A stretch of 64,000 bases of DNA, from assembly GCA_016722505.1 (NCBI GenBank), contig JADKJH010000004.1, forward strand, positions 124,001-188,000, read 5' to 3'. Under the pieces are notes generated by a model. It had not been told where the DNA came from and searched no databases. It saw only the letters and a program-made list of their open reading frames with translations. The translations under genes and the position numbers were made by a program. The stretch is from Holophagaceae bacterium (GTDB taxonomy: Bacteria; Acidobacteriota; Holophagae; Holophagales; Holophagaceae). This document shows, in pieces, positions 29,624 to 40,518 of this stretch; the first letter of the stretch is position 1; every line of letters starts with the position of its first letter.

Positions 29624-30348
29624 GTTCCCTTGAAGGCAAGCGCATCCTCGTCACCGGCGCCGGCAGCGGGATCGGGCGCGCGGCGGCGCGGATGTTCGCC
29701 GAGCGCGGCGCGGAGCTGGTGCTCGTGGGGCGCCGGCTGGATGCGCTGAAAGAGACGCTTCCGAACGCCCTTTGCGTGTCGCTGGACCACTCCATTGATG
29801 AAGCCGTGGAAGCCTTCGCTTCGCAGTGCCCAGAGCTTGACGGGATGTTCCTCAACGCAGGGCAGTTCATGAAGGGCAGTGTGGAATCGTCCCCTATCGC
29901 CACCTTCGACCAGATGATGGCTGCGAATCTCCGGGGGCCTTGGCTGATGTGCCATCACCTGTGTCCAAAGCTCAAAGCTGGCGCCAGCGTGGTGTTCACG
30001 GGCTCCAACATCGGGCTTCGCGCCATCCACGACAGCGCCGCCTACAGCATTTCAAAAGCTGGCGTCCACATGCTGACCAAAGTGCTGGCCCTGGAATGGG
30101 CACCCCGGAAAATCCGTTGCAACGCCATTGCGCTTGGTCCCATCCACACCGCCATGGTGGATGCGCGGCTGAAATCCTCCAAGGACCGGAAAGCGGATCT
30201 GGCTCGGCTTTCCAAGGTGAACCCGCTCAAACGGCTGGGGCTGGAAGTGGAAGTGGCCGCCCTCGCGGCCCATCTGCTGGGTGATGAAAGCGTCTGGACC
30301 ACCGGCTGCGTGATTCCCGTGGATGGCGGAGCAGACGCGGTGTACTGA
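29620..30348 (+). CDS. Short-chain dehydrogenase/reductase (SDR)
   Basis: 242 residues from GTG 29620 (GTGA overlap with the DUF502 stop). Classical SDR marks: TGAGSGIG nucleotide loop near residue 12, NAG in FLNAGQF, catalytic S in VFTGSN, Y-x3-K in YSISKAG, and the VDGGA end. R in VGRRLD suggests an NADP preference. Substrate unknown. As the third gene of the pgsA-DUF502-SDR unit, it could serve lipid metabolism, but this is inference from position only. Confidence 0.92.
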   Translation: MSSLEGKRILVTGAGSGIGRAAARMFAERGAELVLVGRRLDALKETLPNALCVSLDHSIDEAVEAFASQCPELDGMFLNAGQFMKGSVESSPIATFDQMMAANLRGPWLMCHHLCPKLKAGASVVFTGSNIGLRAIHDSAAYSISKAGVHMLTKVLALEWAPRKIRCNAIALGPIHTAMVDARLKSSKDRKADLARLSKVNPLKRLGLEVEVAALAAHLLGDESVWTTGCVIPVDGGADAVY

Positions 30349-30571
30349 AAACGCTTGGAACCGCGAAACCATGCGAATAAGGCAAAGAGATGTGGGTCTG
30401 AATTGCGATCCCAATCTTGTTTCGCGCCTTTTTAGCGTTTTTCGTCGTCCTGTATTTTCTACTTCACCAGGACAGCCTTCAGTTGCACGATTTCATCCGG
30501 TAGATCCGGCTTGGTACGTCGTTCTGAAGAAGTCATGTCAGACTCTCTACCAGATCACGGGAGTCCGCCAC

Positions 30572-31840
30572 TTGATTGCTGATCCGCCAAGGCCGGTTGC
30601 GTGGCCCGAAGCGCCCACGACCCCATGCTCTGCCGCGGCGCAGGTGGACGTGGACGTGGCGATCGTCGGCGCGGGCATCCACGGCTGCGCGCTGGCCCGC
30701 GAGTTGACGCTGCGCGGCATTTCCTGCGCGGTGGTGGACCGGGGCGCCGTGGGCGGCGGCACGTCGCAGTGGTCCTCGCAATTGCTCCACGGGGGCATCC
30801 GATACCTGCAGACCGGCGACATCAGGCAGATGCGCGAAGGCCTGGTGGAGCGCGCCGCCTGGGCCACCATCGCGCCGTGGCGAGTGCGGTGGGAGAGCTT
30901 CTGGATGCCCCATCGCGGATTTTTCGAAGGATTGTCCCATCGGGTCGGCATAGGCCTTTACGATTCCTGGGGCCGGAATCGCCCCGGATGGCCGTCCTCA
31001 CTGCGCTTAGGCGCCGTGCCCTCAACCGTTTTTAAAGCGGATCCTCGGGCGGAGGATTCACCCTTTCGTGGCGCGGTCGCCTATGCGGATTTGATGACTT
31101 GGGATCGGGATCTGGTCAGGGATTTGGCAGCGTCCAGCGATGCGACCTGGCTGGACTTCCATGAAATCGAGAATTTTGACGACGAGCCGGGTGTCTTGAA
31201 AGCTGCGCACGCGAGGGATCTGCGGGATGGCACCAGGCGCACGATCACCGCGAAGAAATGGGTGTTCGCCCTGGGGCCCTGGAACGATGCTTTGCTGCTC
31301 CGGTGGTTCGGCGATTCCTGGAAGCGGCTGCGCCTCTCCAGTGGCATCCATCTCTGGTTCGATGCGCCGGATCTGCTGCAACGCGGATGCCAGCATCCCT
31401 GGGCGATGATGCGGGGGGAAGGCCGCATCCTGTTCGTCATCCCGCGCGACGGCCTGTTGCAGGTGGGCACCACTGAACGGGCCGTAGAGGACGGTTGTGT
31501 GCCGGTTGTGGAGGAAGAGCGCGAAGAATTGTTCACGGCCCTTGAGGTCAACATCCCGTCCGTGCAATGGCGCAAACTCCCGGTGCGCCTGGAGGAGTCG
31601 GGCGTGCGGCCCCTGGTGCGGCCGCCCAAGGACAAAGCGCATACCGCCAAATTGAGCCGCGAAGCCATCCTTGAAACCCATCCAAAATTTTCGAACCTGC
31701 GCCTGGTTCTCGGCGGGAAACTCACCACCGCCCGGGCCCTCATGGATCGCCTAGCCACGGAAATCACCGGGCAAACCTGCCCGGAATCGCGCACGCGCCC
31801 CTTGAACAAATGGGATGGACAAAGCGCTGGACTCCAGTAA
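30572..31840 (+). CDS. glpD: FAD-dependent glycerol-3-phosphate dehydrogenase
   Basis: Oxidises glycerol-3-phosphate to dihydroxyacetone phosphate and passes electrons to quinones. 422 residues from TTG 30572, which has GGGAG eight bases upstream; the frame is open back to 30323 but that stretch shows no homology. FAD-binding GAGIHGCALA near residue 25, then the GlpD-type SSQLLHGGIRYL and the DLMTWDRDLV, GIHLWFD and GTTERAVED segments. It is shorter than E. coli GlpD (501) because the C-terminal cap domain seems to be absent. A related FAD-dependent oxidase is a possible alternative. Confidence 0.82.
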   Translation: MIADPPRPVAWPEAPTTPCSAAAQVDVDVAIVGAGIHGCALARELTLRGISCAVVDRGAVGGGTSQWSSQLLHGGIRYLQTGDIRQMREGLVERAAWATIAPWRVRWESFWMPHRGFFEGLSHRVGIGLYDSWGRNRPGWPSSLRLGAVPSTVFKADPRAEDSPFRGAVAYADLMTWDRDLVRDLAASSDATWLDFHEIENFDDEPGVLKAAHARDLRDGTRRTITAKKWVFALGPWNDALLLRWFGDSWKRLRLSSGIHLWFDAPDLLQRGCQHPWAMMRGEGRILFVIPRDGLLQVGTTERAVEDGCVPVVEEEREELFTALEVNIPSVQWRKLPVRLEESGVRPLVRPPKDKAHTAKLSREAILETHPKFSNLRLVLGGKLTTARALMDRLATEITGQTCPESRTRPLNKWDGQSAGLQ

Positions 31841-31848
31841 AATCGAGA

Positions 31849-31880
31849 GTTCCGCTCTTTGCGTAAGTAAACAGCGGAAC
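31849..31880 (+). terminator. Stem-loop between glpD and tRNA-Arg
   Basis: GTTCCGCT and AGCGGAAC pair perfectly over 8 bp with a 16-base loop directly after glpD. No U tract follows, so it may be an mRNA-end hairpin rather than an intrinsic terminator. Confidence 0.35.
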
Positions 31881-31891
31881 AAGCACAACAT

Positions 31892-31965
31892 GGTCCCGTA
31901 GCTCAGCTGGATAGAGCATCAGACTACGAATCTGAGGGTCGTACGTTCGAATCGTATCGGGACCA
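31892..31965 (+). tRNA. tRNA-Arg (anticodon ACG)
   Basis: Full cloverleaf: acceptor GGTCCCG pairs with CGGGACC, D-arm GCTCAGCTGGATAGAGC, anticodon stem TCAGA/TCTGA with loop CTACGAA (anticodon ACG at 31926-31928, read as ICG) and T-loop GTTCGAATC. The discriminator is A, followed by CC and then T, so the full CCA end is not encoded. Confidence 0.95.
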
Positions 31966-31969
31966 CCTA

Positions 31970-31997
31970 AGCCCCCGAGAATCAGGGGGGGCTTTTT
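31970..31997 (+). terminator. Intrinsic terminator after tRNA-Arg
   Basis: AGCCCCC and GGGGGGCT form a GC-rich stem around CGAGAATCA-like loop bases, followed by TTTT. It is five bases after the tRNA end. Confidence 0.85.
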
Positions 31998-32089
31998 AGC
32001 ACATCCGTTGACTACTGGATACTGGATCGCTCTCCTCATTGCGCGAAATGGGCACGATTGGTCCATGCGGCGAAGTGGGACTTCATGGC

Positions 32090-32544
32090 CTACATCGCCA
32101 CAGTTTTCGGGTGGACGACGCGCTCGAAGTCTTTGTAGGCCATGCGGACGACCTCTTCGTGGTTCCCTGCGTTGAAGGCGATTTGTTCGTCTTCTGCAAG
32201 CTGGGGATCTACGAAGACATCCATGTTGAAAAGATTGCCAAAGGGAGGCATGGCGCCCACCTCGCAGTCCGGGAAGCCGAACCTGAATTCCCCTTCCTCG
32301 GCGATGCCAACATGCCGGACGCCGACGGATCTCCGCAGGCGTTCCAGGCTGACGTGCTTCGTTGCCGGAAGCACGGCCATGGCGAGCTTGCCGTCGAGAT
32401 CCACGATCACGGTCTTGGCCATATCTTTGCCACTGACGTGGGCAGACTCCGCGATCTCCATGGCCGTGTAGGCCGTGCGATGAGGAATTGAGATGTACTT
32501 CACGTCATTTGAATCCAGGAAATCTTTAAACCGAGGGCGAGCAT
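32090..32544 (-). CDS. YbaK/ProX-like aminoacyl-tRNA deacylase, start disturbed by a probable 1-base deletion
   Basis: A single-domain protein of about 151 residues from the family that hydrolyses mischarged tRNAs (YbaK, ProX). The conserved frame from RFKDFLDSNDVKYISIPH to the stop at 32090 contains YTAMEIAESAH, the lysine of GKDMAKTVIV, AVLPATKHV, and the GFPDCEVGAMPPFG signature. ATG 32544 sits behind GGAGG but is one base out of frame; restoring one base (for example C in CTCGCC) gives a normal Met-Leu-Arg-Pro start. No in-frame ATG exists near the domain start. Alternatively a GTG at the VKYI codon starts a shorter protein. Confidence 0.75.
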
Positions 32545-32681
32545 ATGGCCTCCTTTTCTGAGAGATGCACCAAAAGATCGGTCCGGAAAGACGTGGGGAC
32601 AATCTGTAAAAACAGGGCGATCCCGAGCGTTTCCCAATTGCGCCACATGGATGATTCTTGCGCTGCCCGTGAGATCCCGGC

Positions 32682-34166
32682 CTAGAGAATCGGCTGGAGG
32701 GGCAGGGTCTTCCAAAATCGGCTGATCCGGCGCTTGGCGGGAGCCGCATGGGAATCCGGATTTTCGCGGAGGGCGTTCCAGCTGTTTCCGGGCTCCATGT
32801 CCCGTTCGATCCGCTGCTCCACCTGCCGGGCCGCGTCCGGACTGGGGATGAGCACACCCACTTCGGTGTTCAGGTTGGCGGAGCGGGGATCGAGATTGAA
32901 GGTCCCTACGAACAGGGTTTTTCCATCCACCACCAGGGTCTTGGCGTGGAGGGAAAGGGTCGGTTTCCAACCCTTGCCAAGGGCGGACCGCGGGACCAGC
33001 TCGCCCATGATGGCGGGCTCCGGCTTGAATTCGTAGACCCGGATGCCCGCCTTCAGGATCGCCTTGCGCTGCTTCTGATAGCCGCTGAAGGCCTGCAGGT
33101 TGTCCGTGGACGCCAGGGAGTTGGTACTGATGCGCACCTCCACGCCTCGCCGGACCAGGGCCTTGAAGAAGTCCAATCCCTTCGGCGACAGAACTAGATA
33201 GGGGGATTGGATGGTCACCCGATGGCGGGCCGAGCGCAGCAGGTCCATGAGTGCGCTGGTGGTGCGGCCCCCGCCCCCGAGATCGAAATGGTTGTCGTTC
33301 TTGCCGGGCTGATCGCATAGGAAGGCCGCATCGGACCAAGTCATTCCGTCCGTTAGCTTCGTGAATCTCTGCGTCAGGTTCCGGGTGGCTTCCCGCACTT
33401 CCGGTGCATAGTTCTCCCGGTTCCCCGCGTAGGCATGGAGCTCTGAATAGATCGCCTGGATGCGCGCCGGGGTCAATTTCCGGACTTCGCCTTCCAGGAG
33501 CCGGTTCACGGGAACCGCCAGCGGGCTGGCCCAGAACCGCTCGAAGCTGGCGTTGATGTCCGCCACGATGGGGCCCAGCACCAGCACGTCCCGATCGCGG
33601 AAATTGTAGGTGTGGTCGAAATCGTAATATTCGTCGGCCATGTTCCGGCCGCCGGTGATGGTCACCAGGCCGTCGAAGGTGGCGGTCTTGTCGTGCATCC
33701 GCTGATTGGAGGCGCGGAAACCCGTGGCCAAGTTAAGGAGCCGCTTCACCTTTGATGTCCCCACCGTGTGCTTGGGGTTGTAAATGCGGATCTCGAAATT
33801 CGGGTGGGCCGCCAGGGCCACCATGGCCTCCGGCGACGCATCGATCAGGAGATCGTCCACGAGCACTCGCACTTTCACGCCGCGCTGGGCCGCCCGAAGC
33901 AGCGCTTCGGTGGCCAGGATGCCCACGTTGTCCGCGCTCCAGATGAAGTACTGGATGTCGATGCTGCGGGTGGCCTTGTCCGCCAGCCAGCTCCGGGCCA
34001 GCAGGGATTTTTCGCCCTCCTCCATGACGAAGGTGCCCGTTTTTCCCGGATGGGATGTCTGGAGCGACTGGACGGTGCTCGCGATCTCCCCGGTGGAGGT
34101 GGGTCCGGCGGCGGCAGCCTGGGCAACCGCAAACGCCAAGGCCAGGAAGAGCCTGAGGAGGGTCAT
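32682..34166 (-). CDS. Secreted phospholipase D-like / cardiolipin synthase-like protein
   Basis: 494 residues with an N-terminal signal peptide (LRLFLALAFAVAQAAAA). Two HKD motifs define the PLD fold: H-D-K-T-A-T-F-D followed by GGRN in the first half, and H-A-K-T-L-V-V-D followed by GTFNLDPRS in the second. The second-half GTFNLDPRSANLNTE is typical of ClsC/YmdC-type cardiolipin synthases, so phospholipid transfer in the periplasm is likely. It starts 4 bp after the ggt stop on the same strand, so the two are probably cotranscribed. Confidence 0.88.
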   Translation of the reverse strand: MTLLRLFLALAFAVAQAAAAGPTSTGEIASTVQSLQTSHPGKTGTFVMEEGEKSLLARSWLADKATRSIDIQYFIWSADNVGILATEALLRAAQRGVKVRVLVDDLLIDASPEAMVALAAHPNFEIRIYNPKHTVGTSKVKRLLNLATGFRASNQRMHDKTATFDGLVTITGGRNMADEYYDFDHTYNFRDRDVLVLGPIVADINASFERFWASPLAVPVNRLLEGEVRKLTPARIQAIYSELHAYAGNRENYAPEVREATRNLTQRFTKLTDGMTWSDAAFLCDQPGKNDNHFDLGGGGRTTSALMDLLRSARHRVTIQSPYLVLSPKGLDFFKALVRRGVEVRISTNSLASTDNLQAFSGYQKQRKAILKAGIRVYEFKPEPAIMGELVPRSALGKGWKPTLSLHAKTLVVDGKTLFVGTFNLDPRSANLNTEVGVLIPSPDAARQVEQRIERDMEPGNSWNALRENPDSHAAPAKRRISRFWKTLPLQPIL

Positions 34167-34170
34167 GGTT

Positions 34171-35846
<1,676 letters not shown>

Positions 35847-35907
35847 GGCAGGCCTCGTGAGACGATGGTAAAATGTAGTTTATCCAGGAAGCGGTGGGGG
35901 GAAAGGC

Positions 35908-36810
35908 GTGACTTTCGACGGTGTGCTGGTGGGCCAAGCTTCAGCTTTTACCGCGGCCTTCCTGTGGGCCATCACCGTTACGGTACTCACTTTCGCCGCG
36001 CGGCGCATTGGCCCTCAGGTGGTCAATGCGATGCGCCTGGCCCTTGCGGCGATGCTGCTGGTGCTGTTGCATTGGCTCTTCCTGGGCACTCCCTGGCCGA
36101 TGGGTGTGGGCCTGTCAGGAACCGCCTGGCTGTTGCTTTCGGGCCTACTGGGTTTCGCCATGGCGGACGGGCTGGGCTTAGAATCCTTCGTGGAGATCGG
36201 GCCTCATTTGGGAATGCTGATGCAGACCTTGGCGCCCGTACTCAGCGCGACCCTCGCCTGGGTTTTCCTGGGGCAGAATCTGTCCTGGTCCAAGGGCGCC
36301 GCGATCCTGGTCACGCTGTCCGGCATCGCGATGGTGGTGGCCGGTCCTGACCCGCGCCCTTCCGGCCGCTCCCGGGCCTGGGGCCTGCTGCTGGGCTTGG
36401 GTGCGGCAGTGGGGCAAGCCTTGGGGCAGTTTACGTCGCTGAAAGGCATGGCCAGTGGTGTGGAACCTTTTTCCGCGTTGGTGGTGCGCGTCGGGGCCGG
36501 GGCAGTGGGATCCATGGCTTATCTCGCCTTGCGGGGGAACCTGCGGCTTTCCTCCTCAGCCTGGGCCGATAGGCGGATCCTGGCGCAGATGCTCACAGGC
36601 ACGGCCCTTGGGCCGATCCTGGGCGGGTTCCTGGCCATGTACGCCATCGCCCATGCGCCGTTGGGACCCGTCTCCACGCTGCTTGCCATCGTCCCGATCT
36701 TCCTGCTTCCCCTGTCGTGGATCTTCTTTCACGAACCCATCACGCTCCGCGCCGTGGTGGGAACGCTCTTGACCGTGGGAGGGGCGGCGGGGTTGTTTTT
36801 GGTGAACTGA
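35908..36810 (+). CDS. EamA/DMT-family transporter
   Basis: 300 residues with about ten membrane segments in two EamA halves, a drug/metabolite exporter fold. The GTG at 35908 has GGGGGGAAAGG just upstream. The first half includes FLWAITVTVLTFAARRIGP and FVEIGPHLGMLMQTLAPVL; the second includes KGMASGVEPFSALVVRVGAG and LGPVSTLLAIVPIFLLPLSW. The substrate is not predictable from sequence. Divergent from ggt; its stop is 7 bp from the convergent small membrane protein gene. Confidence 0.9.
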   Translation: MTFDGVLVGQASAFTAAFLWAITVTVLTFAARRIGPQVVNAMRLALAAMLLVLLHWLFLGTPWPMGVGLSGTAWLLLSGLLGFAMADGLGLESFVEIGPHLGMLMQTLAPVLSATLAWVFLGQNLSWSKGAAILVTLSGIAMVVAGPDPRPSGRSRAWGLLLGLGAAVGQALGQFTSLKGMASGVEPFSALVVRVGAGAVGSMAYLALRGNLRLSSSAWADRRILAQMLTGTALGPILGGFLAMYAIAHAPLGPVSTLLAIVPIFLLPLSWIFFHEPITLRAVVGTLLTVGGAAGLFLVN

Positions 36811-36817
36811 GAGCTTT

Positions 36818-37411
36818 TCAGTTCTCACCCTGTTTCGCGAACAAACGCTCCTCCACTTCGCTACGCAGCTGCTCCGCCTGGCCAGCCCAGCCGTCGAGCC
36901 CATTCACGAGGATGCGTATTGTCTGACGGTTTGTGAGCGTGAGCACCAGCAGGTCCATCGGCGGACGTCCGCTGTGGTAGATATGCGTCTTCGAAATGTC
37001 CGACCTGCGCATGCAGCGGATGCCTTCATCCAGATCATGCACCAGGACATGTTCCGGCGTGATCCATAGGCCATGGCGCACGCGGCCTTCCTTCAAGTCT
37101 GCTTCGAGCCGGACTGCCTTCGCTTTGCCACGGCGGCATAACCAGTGGATGCCAGCGGAAAAAAGCACAAGGCCCAGCGTGATCGTGAACCCCTCGCTGC
37201 GAAATCGGGTCGCAGTGAAGACCGTGATTAAAAACAGGACTGTCACCGCTATGAGCACGACCAGGGACACAGCGGCGGCAAAACGGAAAGGATTGCTGTA
37301 GCGCGGATGACTCGGCAGATACCACACGCCCTCTGGAGGTGAGCCGTGCAGCAGCGTGCGCACATCGGGCGGAAGCCCGTCTTCGGCGCGGAGGATAAGG
37401 GTTTCAGCCAT
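36818..37411 (-). CDS. Hypothetical membrane protein with PH-like soluble part
   Basis: 197 residues from ATG 37411; an earlier in-frame ATG adds a Cys-rich stretch with no support. Two membrane segments lie at about 45-95 (FAAAVSLVVLIAVTVLFLITV; ITLGLVLFSAGIHWLC), and a cytoplasmic half contains GLWITPEHVLVHDLDEGIRCMRRSDI, which resembles bacterial PH/YcxB-like domains. I do not recognise a named family. Convergent with the EamA gene. Confidence 0.7.
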   Translation of the reverse strand: MAETLILRAEDGLPPDVRTLLHGSPPEGVWYLPSHPRYSNPFRFAAAVSLVVLIAVTVLFLITVFTATRFRSEGFTITLGLVLFSAGIHWLCRRGKAKAVRLEADLKEGRVRHGLWITPEHVLVHDLDEGIRCMRRSDISKTHIYHSGRPPMDLLVLTLTNRQTIRILVNGLDGWAGQAEQLRSEVEERLFAKQGEN

Positions 37412-37506
37412 GGTGGTGTTTGACTCTTTGCAGGATGGAACAAGACACCGGCAGCGTTCACAGTTGCTAATAGCCAGTGCCGTTACCATTATCATCATTC
37501 GTGAAA

Positions 37507-37902
37507 ATGAAGGGATTCAGCTTGGTGGATGAAGCAGGAGTTGGCCGGATCGAAGGGCATTGCGACTTCCGCTGCGCCAGCACCGGCCTGGTGGCTGGAT
37601 CAGTGGCGTTGCATTCGCCCGCCCCACCGTGGAACAGATACTGGGTCGAACTGAGCGGATTTTCGCTCACCGGGGACCTGCAACAGGGGATCGAACCCTC
37701 ATCGGTCGAGCTGCTGCGCGAGGCGCTGCGCTGCGGGGAGGTTCGCACGCTGTGGCAGTACGACCGGGAACTGGCGCCCTTCTTCTGTCCCGAGTGCGGC
37801 CTGTGCTATGCCGCGAGCGCGTGGCAAGCGCACCCCAATTCGGCGACCAGCATTGATGGCATTTGTCCAGCGGGGCATCGTCGTAGGCTTTGCGCAGACT
37901 GA
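37507..37902 (+). CDS. Hypothetical protein with zinc-ribbon-like C-terminus
   Basis: 131 residues from ATG 37507 (a GTG two codons earlier is in frame). No signal or membrane segment. The C-terminal third has C-P-E-C-G-L-C and later C-P-A-G-H, a possible zinc ribbon. The N-terminal part reads as a mixed alpha/beta region that I cannot assign. It lies between divergent and convergent unknowns and is 13 bp from the end of the next gene. Confidence 0.6.
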   Translation: MKGFSLVDEAGVGRIEGHCDFRCASTGLVAGSVALHSPAPPWNRYWVELSGFSLTGDLQQGIEPSSVELLREALRCGEVRTLWQYDRELAPFFCPECGLCYAASAWQAHPNSATSIDGICPAGHRRRLCAD

Positions 37903-37915
37903 AAGCCGGGGCGCC

Positions 37916-38560
37916 CTACACGAGCACTGCCTGCAGAAGAAAGCCGAATGCAATTCCGGCGGACATAAGTTCATATCTGCTCGTTGGTGGTACGGCCGCG
38001 AACACTATCCGCATGGGCAGGTGGCAAAGCACAAGTGCGACCAGCATCGCTCTCCGGTGGCTGGTGCCCGCGCCATCCAGCATCGCAAAGAGAAACGCCT
38101 CTGCCACGAACAGGTAAGTGGCCACAAGCGCCGCGTCAAGCGCGCGCACGAACGGCTTCCGCGCTTCGCCCGCGAATTCCATTTGGATGCCCAGCGATGC
38201 GACGGTTACAAAGACCAGGACAAGCGGCATGCGCTGGGTGAAGAACCCCCAACGGACTTGTGATGAAAACATGGCGGCGAATATCCAGATGAACCCTCCC
38301 ACGGAGAGCACGGCGCAGAGCCCTCCCAGCGGGGAAAACCAGCTGGGGAGCGCTGATTGCGTTCGCGTTTCAAAGTAGAGGGCGACCATTCGCCCCACCG
38401 CGACAGCCTGGAAAAGCGCCACCAGCCATACCGCAAGATGTGGGAAGGTTGCACACCACGCTGATGCGGATGGCAATGCCCACGTCCAGAAGGCGATGAG
38501 CAGGAGGTCGACGAGAACCCCTTCCCATGGAAAGTCATTGAGATGCAGCGATCGTGGCAT
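37916..38560 (-). CDS. Hypothetical polytopic membrane protein
   Basis: 214 residues with about six hydrophobic segments (for example LLLIAFWTWALPSA, AVWLVALFQAVAVGRMVALY, LCAVLSVGGFIWIFAAMF, MPLVLVFVTVASLGI). Residues between segments 2 and 3 are charged. No transporter or enzyme signature is visible. The ATG at 38560 lacks a strong ribosome site, but the hydrophobic pattern starts immediately after it. Function unknown. Confidence 0.65.
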   Translation of the reverse strand: MPRSLHLNDFPWEGVLVDLLLIAFWTWALPSASAWCATFPHLAVWLVALFQAVAVGRMVALYFETRTQSALPSWFSPLGGLCAVLSVGGFIWIFAAMFSSQVRWGFFTQRMPLVLVFVTVASLGIQMEFAGEARKPFVRALDAALVATYLFVAEAFLFAMLDGAGTSHRRAMLVALVLCHLPMRIVFAAVPPTSRYELMSAGIAFGFLLQAVLV

Positions 38561-38634
38561 TAGACCTGTCGTTACATTCTTGTTCGGGTTGAGTTCGCCG
38601 TCTTTTTGAATCCTAGGGTGAGAACATCGCGGTC

Positions 38635-38659
38635 CCTTCCTTCTTGAAGAAAAGGAAGG
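38635..38659 (-). terminator. Hairpin downstream of the second PLD gene
   Basis: On the minus strand CCTTCCTT and AAGGAAGG pair over 8 bp with a 9-base loop, 36 bp after the PLD stop. No U tract follows. Confidence 0.3.
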
Positions 38660-38694
38660 TGTGGATATTTACATCGCCCGTTTTCTGGTCCAAT

Positions 38695-39857
38695 TCAGTC
38701 CCGTACACGTGGGACGTACGTCTTGGTTGGATCCAGCCGGGAAGCGAACGGACTGTTCCAGAGCCGATCGAAGATCCGGTCGCCCTGAGCCGCCAGAGAA
38801 GGATCCCGGAGGATGAGTTCCACGTTTCGCGAGTCTGCGAAGTAGTCCTCGCTCCAGTTGCTTGTGCCTAGCCAAAGCAGATTCCCGTCCACAGTCATGT
38901 ACTTGCTGTGGACGACCCGGGCGAATGGAATATGTCCCTTGCTGGATTCGGGAATGGATGCGATCCGCACTTCCAGGTTGGGGATGAGCGTGAGGGACTT
39001 CAGGTGGTCTACGGCGGAGAAGCCAGGTTCCAATCCGAAACGAGAAGCTGGACGGCCACGCCCCGGACTGCTGCCGCGCGCAAGGCGTTGTCCAGGGTCG
39101 GCCAGAAACGGGTCTTGCCGGATACAGGGGAGTAGGTGAGGAGCTGGACGCGGATTCTGTTCTTGGCCTGCCCTAGGATCTCTTGAAGGGCTGGCAAGGA
39201 GGCCCGTATGGATGCTGGGGTTAGGCTAGGCGGGCTGGCCACCAGCTCCAAGGCTGGAGGGACCGAAAGGGCTCTTGTCTTGGGCAGGGCCGGCATCTTA
39301 TGGGTTTTGCAGAACTCCCAGTCAACTTCAAAAATTTCCCGCAGGGGCGCCACCAGGGAGTGGGTCTGGAACCGCAGTCCTGTCTCATGGATGTGCTGCA
39401 GGGACCGCCAATCCAGATTCTGGCTTCCTACATAAGCATCTTCTCCATCCACCACAAAGTATTTGGCGTGAAGGATCCCGTGCTTGCCTTCACCGAAGCC
39501 GAAGCTTCGCAGTTCGGCTCCAGGAATGGCGCGCAGCCGGGCTACGGAGGGCTGGTCCCCGTTCAACATCAGTGTGGAGAGCATGACGCGTACCTTGACG
39601 CCCCTGGCTCCAGCCTTCTCCAGCTCCCGCAAGAAGGGCTCCAAGTAGCCGTCAGGTGTGTTGGTGACATAGAATTCTGCTATATCCACACTGCGTTTGG
39701 CCCCACGGATCATTTCTGGCCACACATCCTTGGCGAAGGGCAGGTCGGTCTGCTCCAGGCCTGTCCCTTCTGGAATGGATTGCACCAGCTGGGGGGCCTG
39801 AGCGCCCAGGGAGGTGGCTAGGAGCAAGGCCAGTAGGCTGACACGGAAGAGGGGCAT
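38695..39857 (-). pseudogene. Secreted phospholipase D-like protein, one frameshift as sequenced
   Basis: The ATG at 39857 opens a signal peptide (LFRVSLLALLLATSLGA). The first HKD motif is H-A-K-Y-F-V-V-D with GSQNLDWRS; the second, in the next frame after a shift near 39020, is H-S-K-Y-M-T-V-D with GTSNWSEDYF. The frames join at LVSDWNL/EPGFSAVDHL, so a single missing base in the GGAACCTGG area is enough. The repaired protein would be about 387 residues and resembles eukaryotic-type PLD3/4-like single-polypeptide PLDs with a periplasmic location. It lies between a small membrane gene and the eda-edd unit. Confidence 0.8.
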
Positions 39858-39894
39858 GGTGACCTCGCTGAAGGAATGAGCCTACCCTAGTCCG

Positions 39895-40518
39895 CTAGTC
39901 CCATAATCTCATGGCCTCTTGAGCCAGGCGGGTGATCGCTGCCCAATCTTGCCGCTCCACCAAACCTCTTGGCGTCAGCCAGGAGCCTCCCACGCAAACC
40001 ACGTTGGGTTGCTTCAAGTAGGCCGACGCGGTTTCAGGCCGGATGCCGCCTGTGGGGCAAAACCGGATGTCCTGGAAGGGACCCGCAAGGGATTGCAGCA
40101 TGGAAATGCCGCCTGCGGCTTCGGCTGGAAACAGCTTCAGGTATTCAAATCCCATGGCGCGGGCGCGCATCACTTCGGTGGGTGTCATGACCCCAGGCAA
40201 TAGCGGAATGGTTGAAGTCAAAGCGGCAGCGGCCAACTCGTCTGTGAGTCCTGGGCTCACCGCGAACTGGGCGCCCGATCCAGCCGCACGCTGAAGGTTC
40301 TCTGCGGTGGTAACCGTTCCAGCCCCCAGGACCGCTTCGGGGAAAGTGGATTGGATCAACGCGATGGCCTCCAGCGCAATAGCGCTTCGGAGTGTGATTT
40401 CCATGACGGAGATGCCGCCTGCCAGCAGCGCTTCGGCGATCGGAAGGGCCTGATCCAATTGCTCGATGGTGATAACAGGCATCACGGGAACTTTGCGCAG
40501 AATGTCGCCTATGGTCAT
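39895..40518 (-). CDS. eda: 2-dehydro-3-deoxy-phosphogluconate (KDPG) aldolase
   Basis: Last Entner-Doudoroff step: splits KDPG to pyruvate and glyceraldehyde-3-phosphate. 207 residues from ATG 40518. The Schiff-base lysine K128 is in FEYLKLFPAEAAGG and the catalytic glutamate E40 is in ISVMEITLRS. GAGTV and CPTGGI phosphate-loop segments are present. The ATG overlaps the edd stop (ATGA), so the pair is translationally coupled and should share the edd promoter at 42.4 kb, with its HexR-like operators. The ED set in this window is complete. Confidence 0.97.
   Translation of the reverse strand: MTIGDILRKVPVMPVITIEQLDQALPIAEALLAGGISVMEITLRSAIALEAIALIQSTFPEAVLGAGTVTTAENLQRAAGSGAQFAVSPGLTDELAAAALTSTIPLLPGVMTPTEVMRARAMGFEYLKLFPAEAAGGISMLQSLAGPFQDIRFCPTGGIRPETASAYLKQPNVVCVGGSWLTPRGLVERQDWAAITRLAQEAMRLWD

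Noticed and set aside
30323..30571. N-terminal extension of glpD to GTG/ATG upstream
   Set aside because: The 83 codons are Cys/Phe-rich with no homology, and a ribosome site lies just before TTG 30572.
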